A stretch of DNA of 64,000 nt from Paenibacillus sp. FSL R10-2734. GTDB taxonomy: Bacteria; Bacillota; Bacilli; Paenibacillales; Paenibacillaceae. The stretch lies in NCBI RefSeq assembly GCF_037963865.1, contig NZ_CP150170.1, positions 5,642,001 through 5,706,000 of the forward strand, in the 5' to 3' direction. Position 1 is the first letter of the stretch. Each line of letters begins with the position of its first letter. A program made the translations under genes and the position numbers. Under the pieces are notes generated by a model. The model worked only from the letters and a program-made list of their open reading frames with translations. It was not told where the DNA came from and did not search any database. Shown piece after piece: positions 9,666-16,810 of this stretch.

Positions 9666-9912
9666 CTGTTGTTCCTCCCCATTCTCTTTTGCTTTAGGTA
9701 AGCACATTCATCTGCACGAAATTTCCAGTACAAGCCTTATGATATATGAAATCACTTCGGAATGTCCATGCTCTCCACATTTCTAGTTGAAACATAAAGA
9801 TGAGCTATGATCGATTGCACATTGCTAGTCTAAACAAGAGGCAAGTAGACAGTAAGTTTCCTATTATACTATCCCCTCTTATTCATCCGCACCTTTCGCT
9901 GAACTAGAGAAA

Positions 9913-10089
9913 CCTGCGTGAGTACAGTTTTTGAGCAGATATTCTCTTCATTAAATCCTAAACCTGTAAATGTGCAGGTATATTCTCACTTATAGCTCGG
10001 TGACATCATCTGAAGTAAGAATAACTGCAGATTTGCAGGAATTATCGCTTTAGCCCTCCACGTATCATTAGAAAATGTACTTTTGCAGG
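9913..10089 (+). repeat. Four degenerate palindromic units, family 2
   Basis: Units resembling CCTGTAAATGTGCAGG occur at 9913-9927, 9963-9978, 10024-10039 and 10074-10089, with spacing near 50-60 bp. Each is a short inverted repeat of the CTGYA...TGCAG type and most are followed by an ATTC-like word. They fill the otherwise empty 9708-10184 gap between the HAD gene and the abrB terminator. Confidence 0.6.
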
Positions 10090-10184
10090 TTTATTCATCG
10101 GTAATCGTTACAGAATAGTCAACCATCAGCATCTTTGAGCTACACCGTGCTGCTTGTACCCTTGATCGTTCCTTATATTTACGT

Positions 10185-10233
10185 AAAAAAAGAACCGGCA
10201 GCATGCACAAATCGTGTTTGCTGTACCGGTTCT
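10185..10233 (-). terminator. Terminator of the abrB-type gene
   Basis: Minus-strand stem AGAACCGG/CCGGTTCT, extended by ACAGCA/TGCTG, followed by seven T residues, 30 bp beyond the abrB stop. Confidence 0.85.
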
Positions 10234-10262
10234 ATTTTTAGGAAAAATGTGTGAACAGTAGA

Positions 10263-10520
10263 TTATACTCTGTCAAAGCTAGAGATTAGCTCATCAAGAA
10301 CATCTTTACTTACCATTTTACCTTTGAAATTAATGAGGTTCTCTGCGCTTCCGGAGAAGATACAAGTAGGCTCGTATTTTCTAAGAATAATCTTTTCTCC
10401 ATCTACAAAAATCTCGAGCGGGTCTTTTATGTCAATTCCCATCGTTCTACGTAGTTCAATGGGAATTACGATACGTCCCAATTCATCTACTTTTCTTACT
10501 ATGCCTGTCGCTTTCATCAT
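10263..10520 (-). CDS. abrB: AbrB-type transition-state regulator
   Basis: An 85-residue DNA-binding protein. Residues 1-50 are the swapped-hairpin SpoVT/AbrB domain (TGIVRKVDELGRIVIPIELR, GEKIILRKY), almost the textbook AbrB sequence. The C-terminal half (CIFSGSAENLINFKGK, then an acidic helix) is the multimerisation part and is shorter than in B. subtilis AbrB. AbrB represses stationary-phase and sporulation genes during growth. Ribosome site GGGAGG precedes two consecutive ATGs. A strong sigma-A promoter and phased Spo0A-like boxes lie upstream, matching the known Spo0A-AbrB link. Paralogs such as Abh are hard to exclude. Confidence 0.9.
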   Translation of the reverse strand: MMKATGIVRKVDELGRIVIPIELRRTMGIDIKDPLEIFVDGEKIILRKYEPTCIFSGSAENLINFKGKMVSKDVLDELISSFDRV

Positions 10521-10612
10521 CGTACATCCTCCCTTGAAATTACATTAATAATCATTTTTGCTAAAAGCTTATGTAGGCTTCTATGTGATAGTAATGATTA
10601 CGCTATACTCTA

Positions 10613-10641
10613 ATATTAAAGTGCTATTCTTTCCCTGTCAA
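10613..10641 (-). promoter_or_regulatory. Sigma-A promoter of abrB
   Basis: On the minus strand, TTGACA (10636-10641), exactly 17 nt, then TAATAT (10613-10618). This would give a leader of about 85 nt before the abrB start. Confidence 0.75.
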
Positions 10642-10667
10642 TTTTATTTCTACAAAATATGATATTT

Positions 10668-10706
10668 ATCGACAATTATTCGACAAAAATATGTACGGTT
10701 TCGACA
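10668..10706 (-). promoter_or_regulatory. Three phased Spo0A-like boxes upstream of abrB
   Basis: The 0A-box TGTCGAA occurs on the minus strand at 10700-10706 and 10679-10685 (perfect) and 10668-10674 (TGTCGAT, one mismatch). Unit spacings are 21 and 11 bp, close to two and one helical turns, and all have one orientation. They lie 27-65 bp upstream of the -35. A lone further match is at 10911-10917. Confidence 0.6.
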
Positions 10707-11020
10707 AAATGCTGTAAAGCCATCCAAATTATTCGTCTTGAAATTAATAAATATTCAACATTGCGTTTACAAATCAGCTTGCGGAGTAACCCTTTTGATA
10801 TCCTCTTTTACCCAATACATCAAGTCCGGAAACACTCCAGTGTATATTAGAGCGAATGATACGTTTAATAGATTTAATACAGACTATTTATGCTTTATGC
10901 ATCTACTTTTTTCGACATTCTAACTCTCTACTATGCTCTGATTTAATATAAGTATGACATATTATTAATAGAAAGATCAAATATTGGATAAATTTAGCAT
11001 AATTAATTGAATTTAATTAC
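10707..11020. other. AT-rich gap with no gene
   Basis: Only short spurious ORFs without ribosome sites are present. One isolated Spo0A-like TTCGACA lies at 10911-10917. Nothing else is supported. Confidence 0.5.
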
Positions 11021-11056
11021 AAAAAAAACCGACCAGTAATCTATCTCTGGTCGATT
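11021..11056 (-). terminator. Terminator after a degraded gene end
   Basis: Perfect stem CGACCAG/CTGGTCG followed on the minus strand by eight T residues. No intact gene ends here; it directly follows the remnant at 11078-11170. Confidence 0.7.
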
Positions 11057-11077
11057 TACTATACCCTGATTGCAAGC

Positions 11078-11170
11078 TTACAAAGTAATCTCAAACAGTC
11101 TCGCTATTTTTCCTTGTGGGAGAACCACCGTCAATACCCCGGCCGATGGATATAGCTGTATTTCGTACAA
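11078..11170 (-). pseudogene. Possible 3' remnant of a carbohydrate-active enzyme gene
   Basis: A minus-strand frame encodes about 30 residues ending VLTVVLPQGKIARLFEITL before a TAA, with an in-frame TAG immediately upstream. The pattern of a beta strand, Pro-x-Gly, then a terminal LFE strand is typical of the C-terminal sandwich of some glycosidases. A good terminator follows 22 bp later, as expected for a true gene end. There is no start codon or ribosome site. It is most likely the last piece of a deleted gene. Confidence 0.35.
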
Positions 11171-11330
11171 CTATTCTCGTGATTTACTGCCCTCTAGGTC
11201 GATTCTCTAGTTTTTAGTTGCATAGAATACACTTAAATTCAGAATGGTCCGTTTTAGTTATAAAATAATTGTAAAGAATGCAGTTATTTCACTCATTTCG
11301 CAATCCAACGAGATCACTCGCTTCATTTTA

Positions 11331-12383
11331 TTAAAGTTGCTTCTCCGTGACCCTGCCATTCGCATCGATAACTGCATTATAAGAGAGGGTATTCATTAGC
11401 TTGATTGTCTTCCTATTGTAAGAATCGTCCATAAAGTTGGGCTGGCCACCTATAATTTTGACTGGCGTAATCTTACTCGTCACCTTGGCATCATTAATCT
11501 CAAAGTTCACCAGCATCGAGTGAAGTGTCTTCTCTCCCCCACGTGTAGAACGATTAAATACAAAGTTTCCAAGTGAATAATAGATAGGTTTGTTTTTATA
11601 GTATTCGATGCCCATCAGGCAATGGCTGTGAGCGCCGAGTATGATATCTGCACCACTATCAATCATCTGTTTGGCTAGCGTGCGAGCGTACTTCTCAGGG
11701 TAATCCTTAAACTCTTCATTCCAGTGAATATACACAATCGTGTAATCATTCTCCTTAGACATCTTCTGAATAGCTGTAAGCATAGGCTGCGAGGTGTACG
11801 CTGAGGCGGCTCCAGGTCTATTCTTACCAGCATGCCATGAAGGGCCTGAAAGCACTCTGCTTACGCCTAAGATCCCGATCTTCTTCCCCTTTACCGTCTT
11901 TGTATACGGTTTGAATGCTTCAGCCTCATCTTTACCTGCACCAGTATGGCCAATCTTGTTTCGATCCAGATGCACTAGCGTGTCGAGCATGGCGTCTTTT
12001 CCGTAATCCAAAATATGATTATTAGCCAAGGACACGCCGTCAATCCCAGCATAGGTTAAGCCACCCAGCACTGCTGGTTTGGACCTAAAGGCAAAGGTTT
12101 TCTCTGCTGCCTTCCCACGAATAGACACGGGCATTTCCAGATTCGCGAAGGCGATATCTGCCTTTTGCAAGGTAGGTGCGACTTTCGCAAACGGAAAGTT
12201 CACTCCGTATTTGGTGATCTGATCACCGACAAAACCGTCCAAGAGAATATCACCGGCAAAAGCAAGCTTTATAGGCTCTGAGGATGGCGAAGCTGCACTG
12301 GATGCAATGGCTGAAGGAAATATCAGTGATAACATGAGTGTAATGAGTACTAATCTGCGCAAAACATTCGATCCGAATCTCAA
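11331..12383 (-). CDS. CapA family protein (poly-gamma-glutamate-synthesis-type metallophosphatase)
   Basis: A 350-residue exported protein. The N-terminus is a typical signal peptide: basic RFGSNVLRR, a hydrophobic stretch, then ASSAA as a likely cleavage site near residue 31. The mature part has the CapA/PgsA calcineurin-like order: LAFAGDILLDG, FANLEMPV, GVSLANNHILDYG, VYIHWNEEF, GAHSHCLMGIEYY, YSLGNFVFN. In capsule operons CapA assists poly-gamma-glutamate export, but no capBC genes are nearby. Stand-alone copies are common in Bacilli and their job is not established. The gene is isolated. Confidence 0.9.
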   Translation of the reverse strand: MRFGSNVLRRLVLITLMLSLIFPSAIASSAASPSSEPIKLAFAGDILLDGFVGDQITKYGVNFPFAKVAPTLQKADIAFANLEMPVSIRGKAAEKTFAFRSKPAVLGGLTYAGIDGVSLANNHILDYGKDAMLDTLVHLDRNKIGHTGAGKDEAEAFKPYTKTVKGKKIGILGVSRVLSGPSWHAGKNRPGAASAYTSQPMLTAIQKMSKENDYTIVYIHWNEEFKDYPEKYARTLAKQMIDSGADIILGAHSHCLMGIEYYKNKPIYYSLGNFVFNRSTRGGEKTLHSMLVNFEINDAKVTSKITPVKIIGGQPNFMDDSYNRKTIKLMNTLSYNAVIDANGRVTEKQL

Positions 12384-12477
12384 AAAATTCAGCCTCCTAT
12401 CAACAGTATGTTATCTATTTTAGCTACTATTCTAGCATACTGGAAATAGATTACTAAATTAAGAGTAGGAAGACCTG

Positions 12478-13137
12478 TTATTCCTTTGATTTTTTCAAAA
12501 CAGCCCTGAAGCAATGTAACCCACCCCACAAATCTGTATACACAGCATCAGAAGGCAACTCGAAATCGGTCTCCCCCCAATACTGAAATCCAGCTTGCAG
12601 CAGTAGATCATTCATAAGACTTAGGTTTACCGTCGGGTAATCAAACGTTAGCACGAGTAGCCCTTCTTCGTTCAACGTTCGGTGAAATTCCCGTAAAGTG
12701 CCCACCGTATTCTCTAAGGTCAAATGCTCCAGCACCGATATGCAAAAAATAGTGTCAAAGCTCTCATCCTCATAAGGCAGCTCTGTAAGATTGGCTTGAG
12801 CAAAATGTAAGTTGTTAGTTCTTCTCGCGATAACCTGCTTCGCCGCTTTTTCCCCGATCTCATCTGTAATTGTATCTAGAATGGCCTCCCGGTAAATAAC
12901 CCTGCTGTCCATATCGCAAGCATAGACCTCTGCACAAACCCCAGCTAAATAAAACTTCAAGGGATGAGGAATACCACAAGCTGCATCCAGCACCACACCA
13001 TGTGGAGAAATGAAGTTAATACACCACTCATATTCAAAGGGACGGCTCCACCAGGATTCCGGAAAATCATAAATTAACTTCTCACGACGAGCATCAGAGT
13101 TTACAAAAAAACGCGAGACAAAGGGATGTGTTGGCAT
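12478..13137 (-). CDS. Class I SAM-dependent methyltransferase
   Basis: A 219-residue soluble protein. SAM-binding motif I is VVLDAACGIPHPLKFYL (about 50-66), the acidic loop is YACDMDSR, and motif IV is FDTIFCISVLEHL. An N-terminal region of about 45 residues rich in aromatic residues may contact the substrate. Ribosome site AAGGAG is 8 nt before the ATG. No partner gene indicates the substrate. Confidence 0.85.
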   Translation of the reverse strand: MPTHPFVSRFFVNSDARREKLIYDFPESWWSRPFEYEWCINFISPHGVVLDAACGIPHPLKFYLAGVCAEVYACDMDSRVIYREAILDTITDEIGEKAAKQVIARRTNNLHFAQANLTELPYEDESFDTIFCISVLEHLTLENTVGTLREFHRTLNEEGLLVLTFDYPTVNLSLMNDLLLQAGFQYWGETDFELPSDAVYTDLWGGLHCFRAVLKKSKE

Positions 13138-13232
13138 GGCCAGGACTCCTTTTTAACGGAATTTTAGGTAGTGAGAGTATATTCATGATTTGCTGATTCA
13201 TACCATAACCTTACATTGAGCGAGACAAACCT

Positions 13233-13270
13233 AAAAAAAAACGGCTGCTCCCTTAGGAACAGACCGTCGT
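13233..13270 (-). terminator. Terminator downstream of the aldo/keto reductase and small ORF
   Basis: Minus-strand stem CGG(T)CTGTTCC/GGGAGCAGCCG with one bulged base, then nine T residues. Confidence 0.8.
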
Positions 13271-13321
13271 TAAATATTATTTATACAAAACAGATTCTCT
13301 AAGAGGATTCACGGGAAGCAA

Positions 13322-13393
13322 TTACTGCTTTGCGAATTCCGAGTCAGTAATAGCCCAGCATCCCGCTCCGCCAGTAACAACTACTTTCGCCAT
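13322..13393 (-). CDS. 23-residue ORF with a Rossmann-like start (micropeptide or truncated gene)
   Basis: The frame begins ATG 28 bp after the aldo/keto reductase stop, with a clear AAAGGAG site 8 nt before it, and ends TAA after 23 codons. The first residues, MAKVVVTGGAG, copy the nucleotide-binding start of NAD-dependent epimerases. The next residues (CWAITDSEFAKQ) do not continue that fold. A terminator follows about 50 bp on. It may be an epimerase gene with an internal deletion or a real micropeptide cotranscribed with the reductase. Confidence 0.4.
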   Translation of the reverse strand: MAKVVVTGGAGCWAITDSEFAKQ

Positions 13394-13421
13394 GACCGGG
13401 TCTCCTTTTCATGACCTATAA

Positions 13422-14354
13422 CTAGCTAAGGATCGCTTCAACTTGTTTCAAAGTATCCTCGGTGAGCTCTATTCCAGAAGCTTTGACACTCTCTTCGACC
13501 TGCTCCGGACGACTGGCACCCACCAGCGCACTAGCCACATTAGGTTGACGCAATATCCAAGCTAAAGCCAGATTTCCTACGGAAATATTCAGCTCCGAAG
13601 CGACTCCGCTCAATTGACGAACCTTGTCAATCTTCTCTTCCGTAATCGCCTTCTTCAGCCGATCCAGCTTAGCTGCGCGACTATCCTCAGGAATATCGGT
13701 GTTATACTTTCCAGTTAACAAACCTTGAGCTAGCGGAGAAAATACAACCTGTCCAATACCACGGCGCTCGCCGAGCGGAATGATTTCTTTTTCAATATAA
13801 CGTTCGAACATATTATAAATCGGCTGATTAACCACGATATGATCTAGCAAATAGCGATCTGCTACAGCTAACGCTTCCGTCATTTGCGCCGCAGTCCATT
13901 CACTAACTCCGACATAATACACCTTACCCTGACGAACTAGATCATCCAGCGCACGTAAGGTCTCTTCAATTGGAGTTTCCGTATCAAAACGGTGGCAATA
14001 CATTATATCCACGTATTCTACTCCGAGACGCTTCAAGCTGGCATGGCACTGCTCAGTGATATGCTTACGGGATAAACCACGGTCGTTAGGACCCGTTCCC
14101 ATTTCGCCAAATACTTTAGTTGCGAGCACATAGGATTCTCTCGGATAGTTTCGCAGAGTCTCGCCTAGTACTTTCTCAGCAGCACCCTTTTCGTAAACAT
14201 TTGCCGTATCAAAAAAATTCACGCCTAGGTCGTAAGCGGTTTCAATGGCTTTAACAGCATTATCTCTTTCTACGTATCCTCCGTATGTCAGCCAGCTTCC
14301 CAAGCTAATCTCGCTAACTTTTAGGCCAGTTCCACCTAATCTACGATATTTCAT
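13422..14354 (-). CDS. Aldo/keto reductase, Kv-beta-like
   Basis: A 310-residue NADPH-dependent oxidoreductase with a TIM barrel. The catalytic tetrad is visible as Asp49 and Tyr54 (FFDTANVYEKG), Lys80 (VLATKVFG) and His121 (DIMYCHRFD). The C-terminal cofactor-binding segment SALVGASRPEQVEE is intact. Length and motifs fit the voltage-gated potassium channel beta-subunit-like/YghZ group, which reduces reactive aldehydes. It is divergent from an HxlR-type regulator whose relatives sense reactive electrophiles, so a detoxification role is a reasonable inference. Confidence 0.93.
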   Translation of the reverse strand: MKYRRLGGTGLKVSEISLGSWLTYGGYVERDNAVKAIETAYDLGVNFFDTANVYEKGAAEKVLGETLRNYPRESYVLATKVFGEMGTGPNDRGLSRKHITEQCHASLKRLGVEYVDIMYCHRFDTETPIEETLRALDDLVRQGKVYYVGVSEWTAAQMTEALAVADRYLLDHIVVNQPIYNMFERYIEKEIIPLGERRGIGQVVFSPLAQGLLTGKYNTDIPEDSRAAKLDRLKKAITEEKIDKVRQLSGVASELNISVGNLALAWILRQPNVASALVGASRPEQVEESVKASGIELTEDTLKQVEAILS

Positions 14355-14486
14355 AATAACTGCTCCTCTCCATAGTTCCGTGTTATGATTTCGGCACGTT
14401 GCCTAACGCACATATTCATTCTAGAATAGTTTGTATATAATAGGAAGAAGTGAAATTTAGTTTATTATATGATCTCTAGAGTAGTT

Positions 14487-14504
14487 ACTATACTAGAGTA
14501 TAGT
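14487..14504. promoter_or_regulatory. Perfect 18-bp palindrome, likely HxlR operator
   Basis: ACTATACTAGAGTATAGT is a perfect inverted repeat 25 bp upstream of the hxlR-type start and about 130 bp from the divergent reductase start. TACT...AGTA half-sites resemble those bound by YodB/HypR-class HxlR regulators. Confidence 0.6.
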
Positions 14505-14528
14505 GGCACCAAAACAGGAGGAGATTCC

Positions 14529-14873
14529 TTGGATACAGCTAAATCTACCAGTAATTATATCCCTAAAACCCCACTTACTATTGAATGTAATGTAGAAAAA
14601 ACACTTGAAGTATTGGGCGGAAAATGGGCTTTTCTTGTGCTAAGGGAGCTGTTTAATGGCACCCAACGCTTTGGAGCACTACAGCGAAAAATCACTAATG
14701 TTAGCCCCCGTGCGTTAACTAGTACGTTGCGCCATTTAGAGGAACACGGTGTGCTTGAGCGCAACGTATTTCCTACCGTACCGGTTACAGTGGAATATTC
14801 ATTAACTCCAAAAGGTGAGGATTTACATCAAATTTTGAAGGAAATGAAGCTATGGTCGGCCAAATGGACGTAG
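14529..14873 (+). CDS. HxlR family transcriptional regulator
   Basis: A 114-residue winged-helix regulator. The family core is present: CNVEKTLEVLGGKWAFLVLREL, then FGALQRKITNVSPRALTSTLRHLEEHGVL as recognition helix, then the wing and VEYSLTPKGEDL. A conserved Cys near residue 20 of the family start is in the position used for thiol sensing by YodB/HypR. A TTG at 14529 is preceded by AGGAGGA at 5 nt, so it is preferred over the in-frame ATG at 14469, which would overlap the palindrome. It probably controls itself and the divergent aldo/keto reductase. Confidence 0.92.
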   Translation: MDTAKSTSNYIPKTPLTIECNVEKTLEVLGGKWAFLVLRELFNGTQRFGALQRKITNVSPRALTSTLRHLEEHGVLERNVFPTVPVTVEYSLTPKGEDLHQILKEMKLWSAKWT

Positions 14874-14907
14874 CTTTGGTAGGTTAGGCTGCGAACTGAT
14901 TTATAAA

Positions 14908-14959
14908 AGAGGCTGTCCAAAAAGTAGAAAATTCTACTTATGGATCAGCTTCTTTTTTT
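14908..14959 (+). terminator. Terminator of the hxlR-type gene
   Basis: GAGGCTGTCC pairs with GGATCAGCTTC around an inner AAGTAGAA/TTCTACTT stem, followed by seven T residues. It lies 35 bp past the stop. Confidence 0.85.
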
Positions 14960-15107
14960 ATTAATAGACTATATAACGGATTCTTACTTTAACCCATGGA
15001 GTAATTAGTTATGATGAACGAAAGGCAGCCCCTGTTCGCACACCGTAGGTTAAAATGGAAGTTGAAGGACAACCATTTCAGAGCTACATGCGAAAGGAGC
15101 TGTTAAT

Positions 15108-16223
15108 ATGAAGAATACCATAAAATACGTAGGTTTGGATGTATCAAAAGAAAAAATTGCGGTGGCGATTGCAGATGAGGGTCGAGAACCCGCACGATAT
15201 TATGGAGCCATATCTCATACCCCAGATGCTGTGGCTCGAATGATTCGGAAAATCAAAGGTACAGGGATTACACTGGAGGTCTGCTATGAAGCCGGGCCTA
15301 CGGGGTACGACTTATATCGCTGGCTGACGAAAATGGGGATTTCCTGCGTGGTAATCGCACCTTCGCGTATGCCACAGCGTCCCGGCGATGCTATAAAAAC
15401 CGATCGACGGGATGCTGAAAAACTGGCTCAACTGCACCGCGCAGGAGAATTGACTGCGATCCATGTGCCGACTCCTGAACTCGAAGCCTTAAGAGATCTC
15501 ATTCGTGCACGAGAAGATGCTAGGCAGGACTTACATCGGGTTCGGCAACGGCTCATTCATTTTCTGTTGCGTCACCAAATTCACAAGCCAGAAGGCATGA
15601 AAAAACGTTGGACCAAAAGGTACCGGGAATGGCTGTCTATGTTGAAGTTTAATAATGTAGCTCAAGAAAAAGTTTTCGCGGAATCCCTGCAACAGCTCCG
15701 GGAAGTGGAGGAGCGAATCAAGCGACTTGAAGCCGCAATGCGAGAAGAAGCACAGATCTGTCCATACGCACCTGTCATTCAAGCGTTGCAAGGTCTGCGG
15801 GGAATTGCCCTGCTGACGGCTATGACTTTAGTTGTCGAGATTGGAAATTTTGAGCGTTTTCGTTCACCGGCTCAGCTCATGAGTTACCTGGGACTAGTGC
15901 CACGGGAGTATTCATCGGGAGCAAGTACCAAAAGAGGAAGTCTTACAAAAACCGGAAATTCCGGTGTGCGACGTGCACTGGTGGAGTCCGCATGGAGTTA
16001 CCGTCACCGTCCTGCAGTTAAAGGAGATTTAGCAGTGCGCTTAGAGGGTCAGAGTGCTCATGTCCATGAAACGTCGTGGAAAGCCCAAGAACGGTTACAC
16101 AGCAAGTATTTAAAGTTAGTCAGACGTGGGAAACACCGAAATTTAACTATGGCTGCGGTAGGTCGTGAGTTAGTTGGATTCATCTGGTCAATAGCGGTAG
16201 ATGCAGAACGGAAAATGGCGTAG
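15108..16223 (+). CDS. IS110 family transposase
   Basis: A 371-residue DEDD transposase/recombinase that appears intact. The RuvC-like N-terminal domain shows Asp11 (YVGLDVSKEKIAVA), Glu61 (EVCYEAGPTGYDLY), and Asp99 and Asp102 (KTDRRDAEKLAQL). A coiled-coil middle (about 150-215) leads to the C-terminal Transposase_20 domain with LMSYLGLVPREYSSG and SLTKTGNSGVRRALVESAW, which holds the catalytic serine region. Ribosome site AAAGGAG precedes the ATG. In this family the enzyme works with an element-encoded bridge RNA made from one noncoding end. Full length and unbroken motifs suggest recent or current activity. Confidence 0.95.
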   Translation: MKNTIKYVGLDVSKEKIAVAIADEGREPARYYGAISHTPDAVARMIRKIKGTGITLEVCYEAGPTGYDLYRWLTKMGISCVVIAPSRMPQRPGDAIKTDRRDAEKLAQLHRAGELTAIHVPTPELEALRDLIRAREDARQDLHRVRQRLIHFLLRHQIHKPEGMKKRWTKRYREWLSMLKFNNVAQEKVFAESLQQLREVEERIKRLEAAMREEAQICPYAPVIQALQGLRGIALLTAMTLVVEIGNFERFRSPAQLMSYLGLVPREYSSGASTKRGSLTKTGNSGVRRALVESAWSYRHRPAVKGDLAVRLEGQSAHVHETSWKAQERLHSKYLKLVRRGKHRNLTMAAVGRELVGFIWSIAVDAERKMA

Positions 16224-16260
16224 GTGAAATGAAAAAAACACAAAAAGTATACCCAAAAGA

Positions 16261-16463
16261 TTTGAATTCTTGGGGCATGGAGACAAAGAGAAAGGTACGA
16301 GGAGAATCCGTGAATTCCCTATGCACAGGATCCCAGATCTGACGTGCGAAATTAGTTTGCGGAAGCTCCTTCGACGTAGGCATAATATGTGGTAACCAAC
16401 CCACGGATAGCAGATTGCCAGCCGACGACTCGCATTTTGTCTCTGTGCCCAAGGAATTGAAAA
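16261..16463 (+). ncRNA. Structured right flank of the IS110 element (bridge/seek-RNA candidate)
   Basis: Arms at 16261-16287 and 16436-16463 form a 27-bp imperfect inverted repeat (22 of 27 positions match) around a 148-bp centre with no ORF of its own. It starts 37 bp after the transposase stop. In the IS1111 branch of IS110 the guide RNA is encoded downstream of the transposase, so this is the natural place to look. The RNA itself is not demonstrated here. Confidence 0.4.
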
Positions 16464-16513
16464 CCCTTTGGTTTAAAGGGGAAAACAGGGGTATTGACTA
16501 ATTCGTTCATAGC

Positions 16514-16692
16514 AGGGAAAAACTCCCTGAAAATAGCCGATTTTCGTTATAAATGAGTAGAAAGAGGGAAATCCTCCCTAAAAATCGGGGTGATTTCGTT
16601 ATCTTCCACCAAATCAGCTAAATTATAGGGAGGTTTTCCCTAATTAATAGTTGGATGACCAGAGATCTCAGAATTATAGGGAGAAATTCCCT
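16514..16692. repeat. Four 15-bp palindromic units, family 3 (two forward, two inverted)
   Basis: Units are AGGGAAAAACTCCCT (16514-16528) and AGGGAAATCCTCCCT (16565-16579), each followed by a GATTTTCGTTAT-like tail. Then come AGGGAGGTTTTCCCT (16627-16641) and AGGGAGAAATTCCCT (16678-16692), which are the same core reversed. Spacing is near 50-60 bp. The layout matches family 1. Confidence 0.7.
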
Positions 16693-16723
16693 AATTATGA
16701 TGGAGTCTGAATGCTTGGACAAT

Positions 16724-16765
16724 GCAGAGCAGCGATCCTCCATTAACAGGAGAATCGCTGCTCTG
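16724..16765 (-). terminator. Long hairpin after the anti-sigma gene
   Basis: A 16- to 17-bp stem CAGAGCAGCGAT.../...ATCGCTGCTCTG with a 7-nt loop lies 45 bp past the anti-sigma stop. There is no strong T run on either strand, so it may be a weak terminator or an mRNA-stabilising hairpin. Confidence 0.5.
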
Positions 16766-16810
16766 TTGAACACTTAGGGGACAACCCCTTCAGTATTTTT
16801 ACTATAAGAT

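Larger units (their letters stand above)
15000..16480 (+). mobile_element. IS110-family insertion sequence (ends not resolved)
   Basis: Bounded on the left by the hxlR terminator and on the right by the family-3 repeats, this segment holds one DEDD transposase gene plus noncoding flanks of about 110-150 and 250 bp. IS110 elements have no simple terminal inverted repeats and insert without clear duplications, so the true ends cannot be fixed by eye. The right noncoding flank is structured (see 16261-16463). Confidence 0.6.

Noticed and set aside
16724..16765. Terminator of the IS110 element
   Set aside because: The hairpin is downstream of the anti-sigma gene, lies beyond the family 3 repeats and has no T run in the plus direction.
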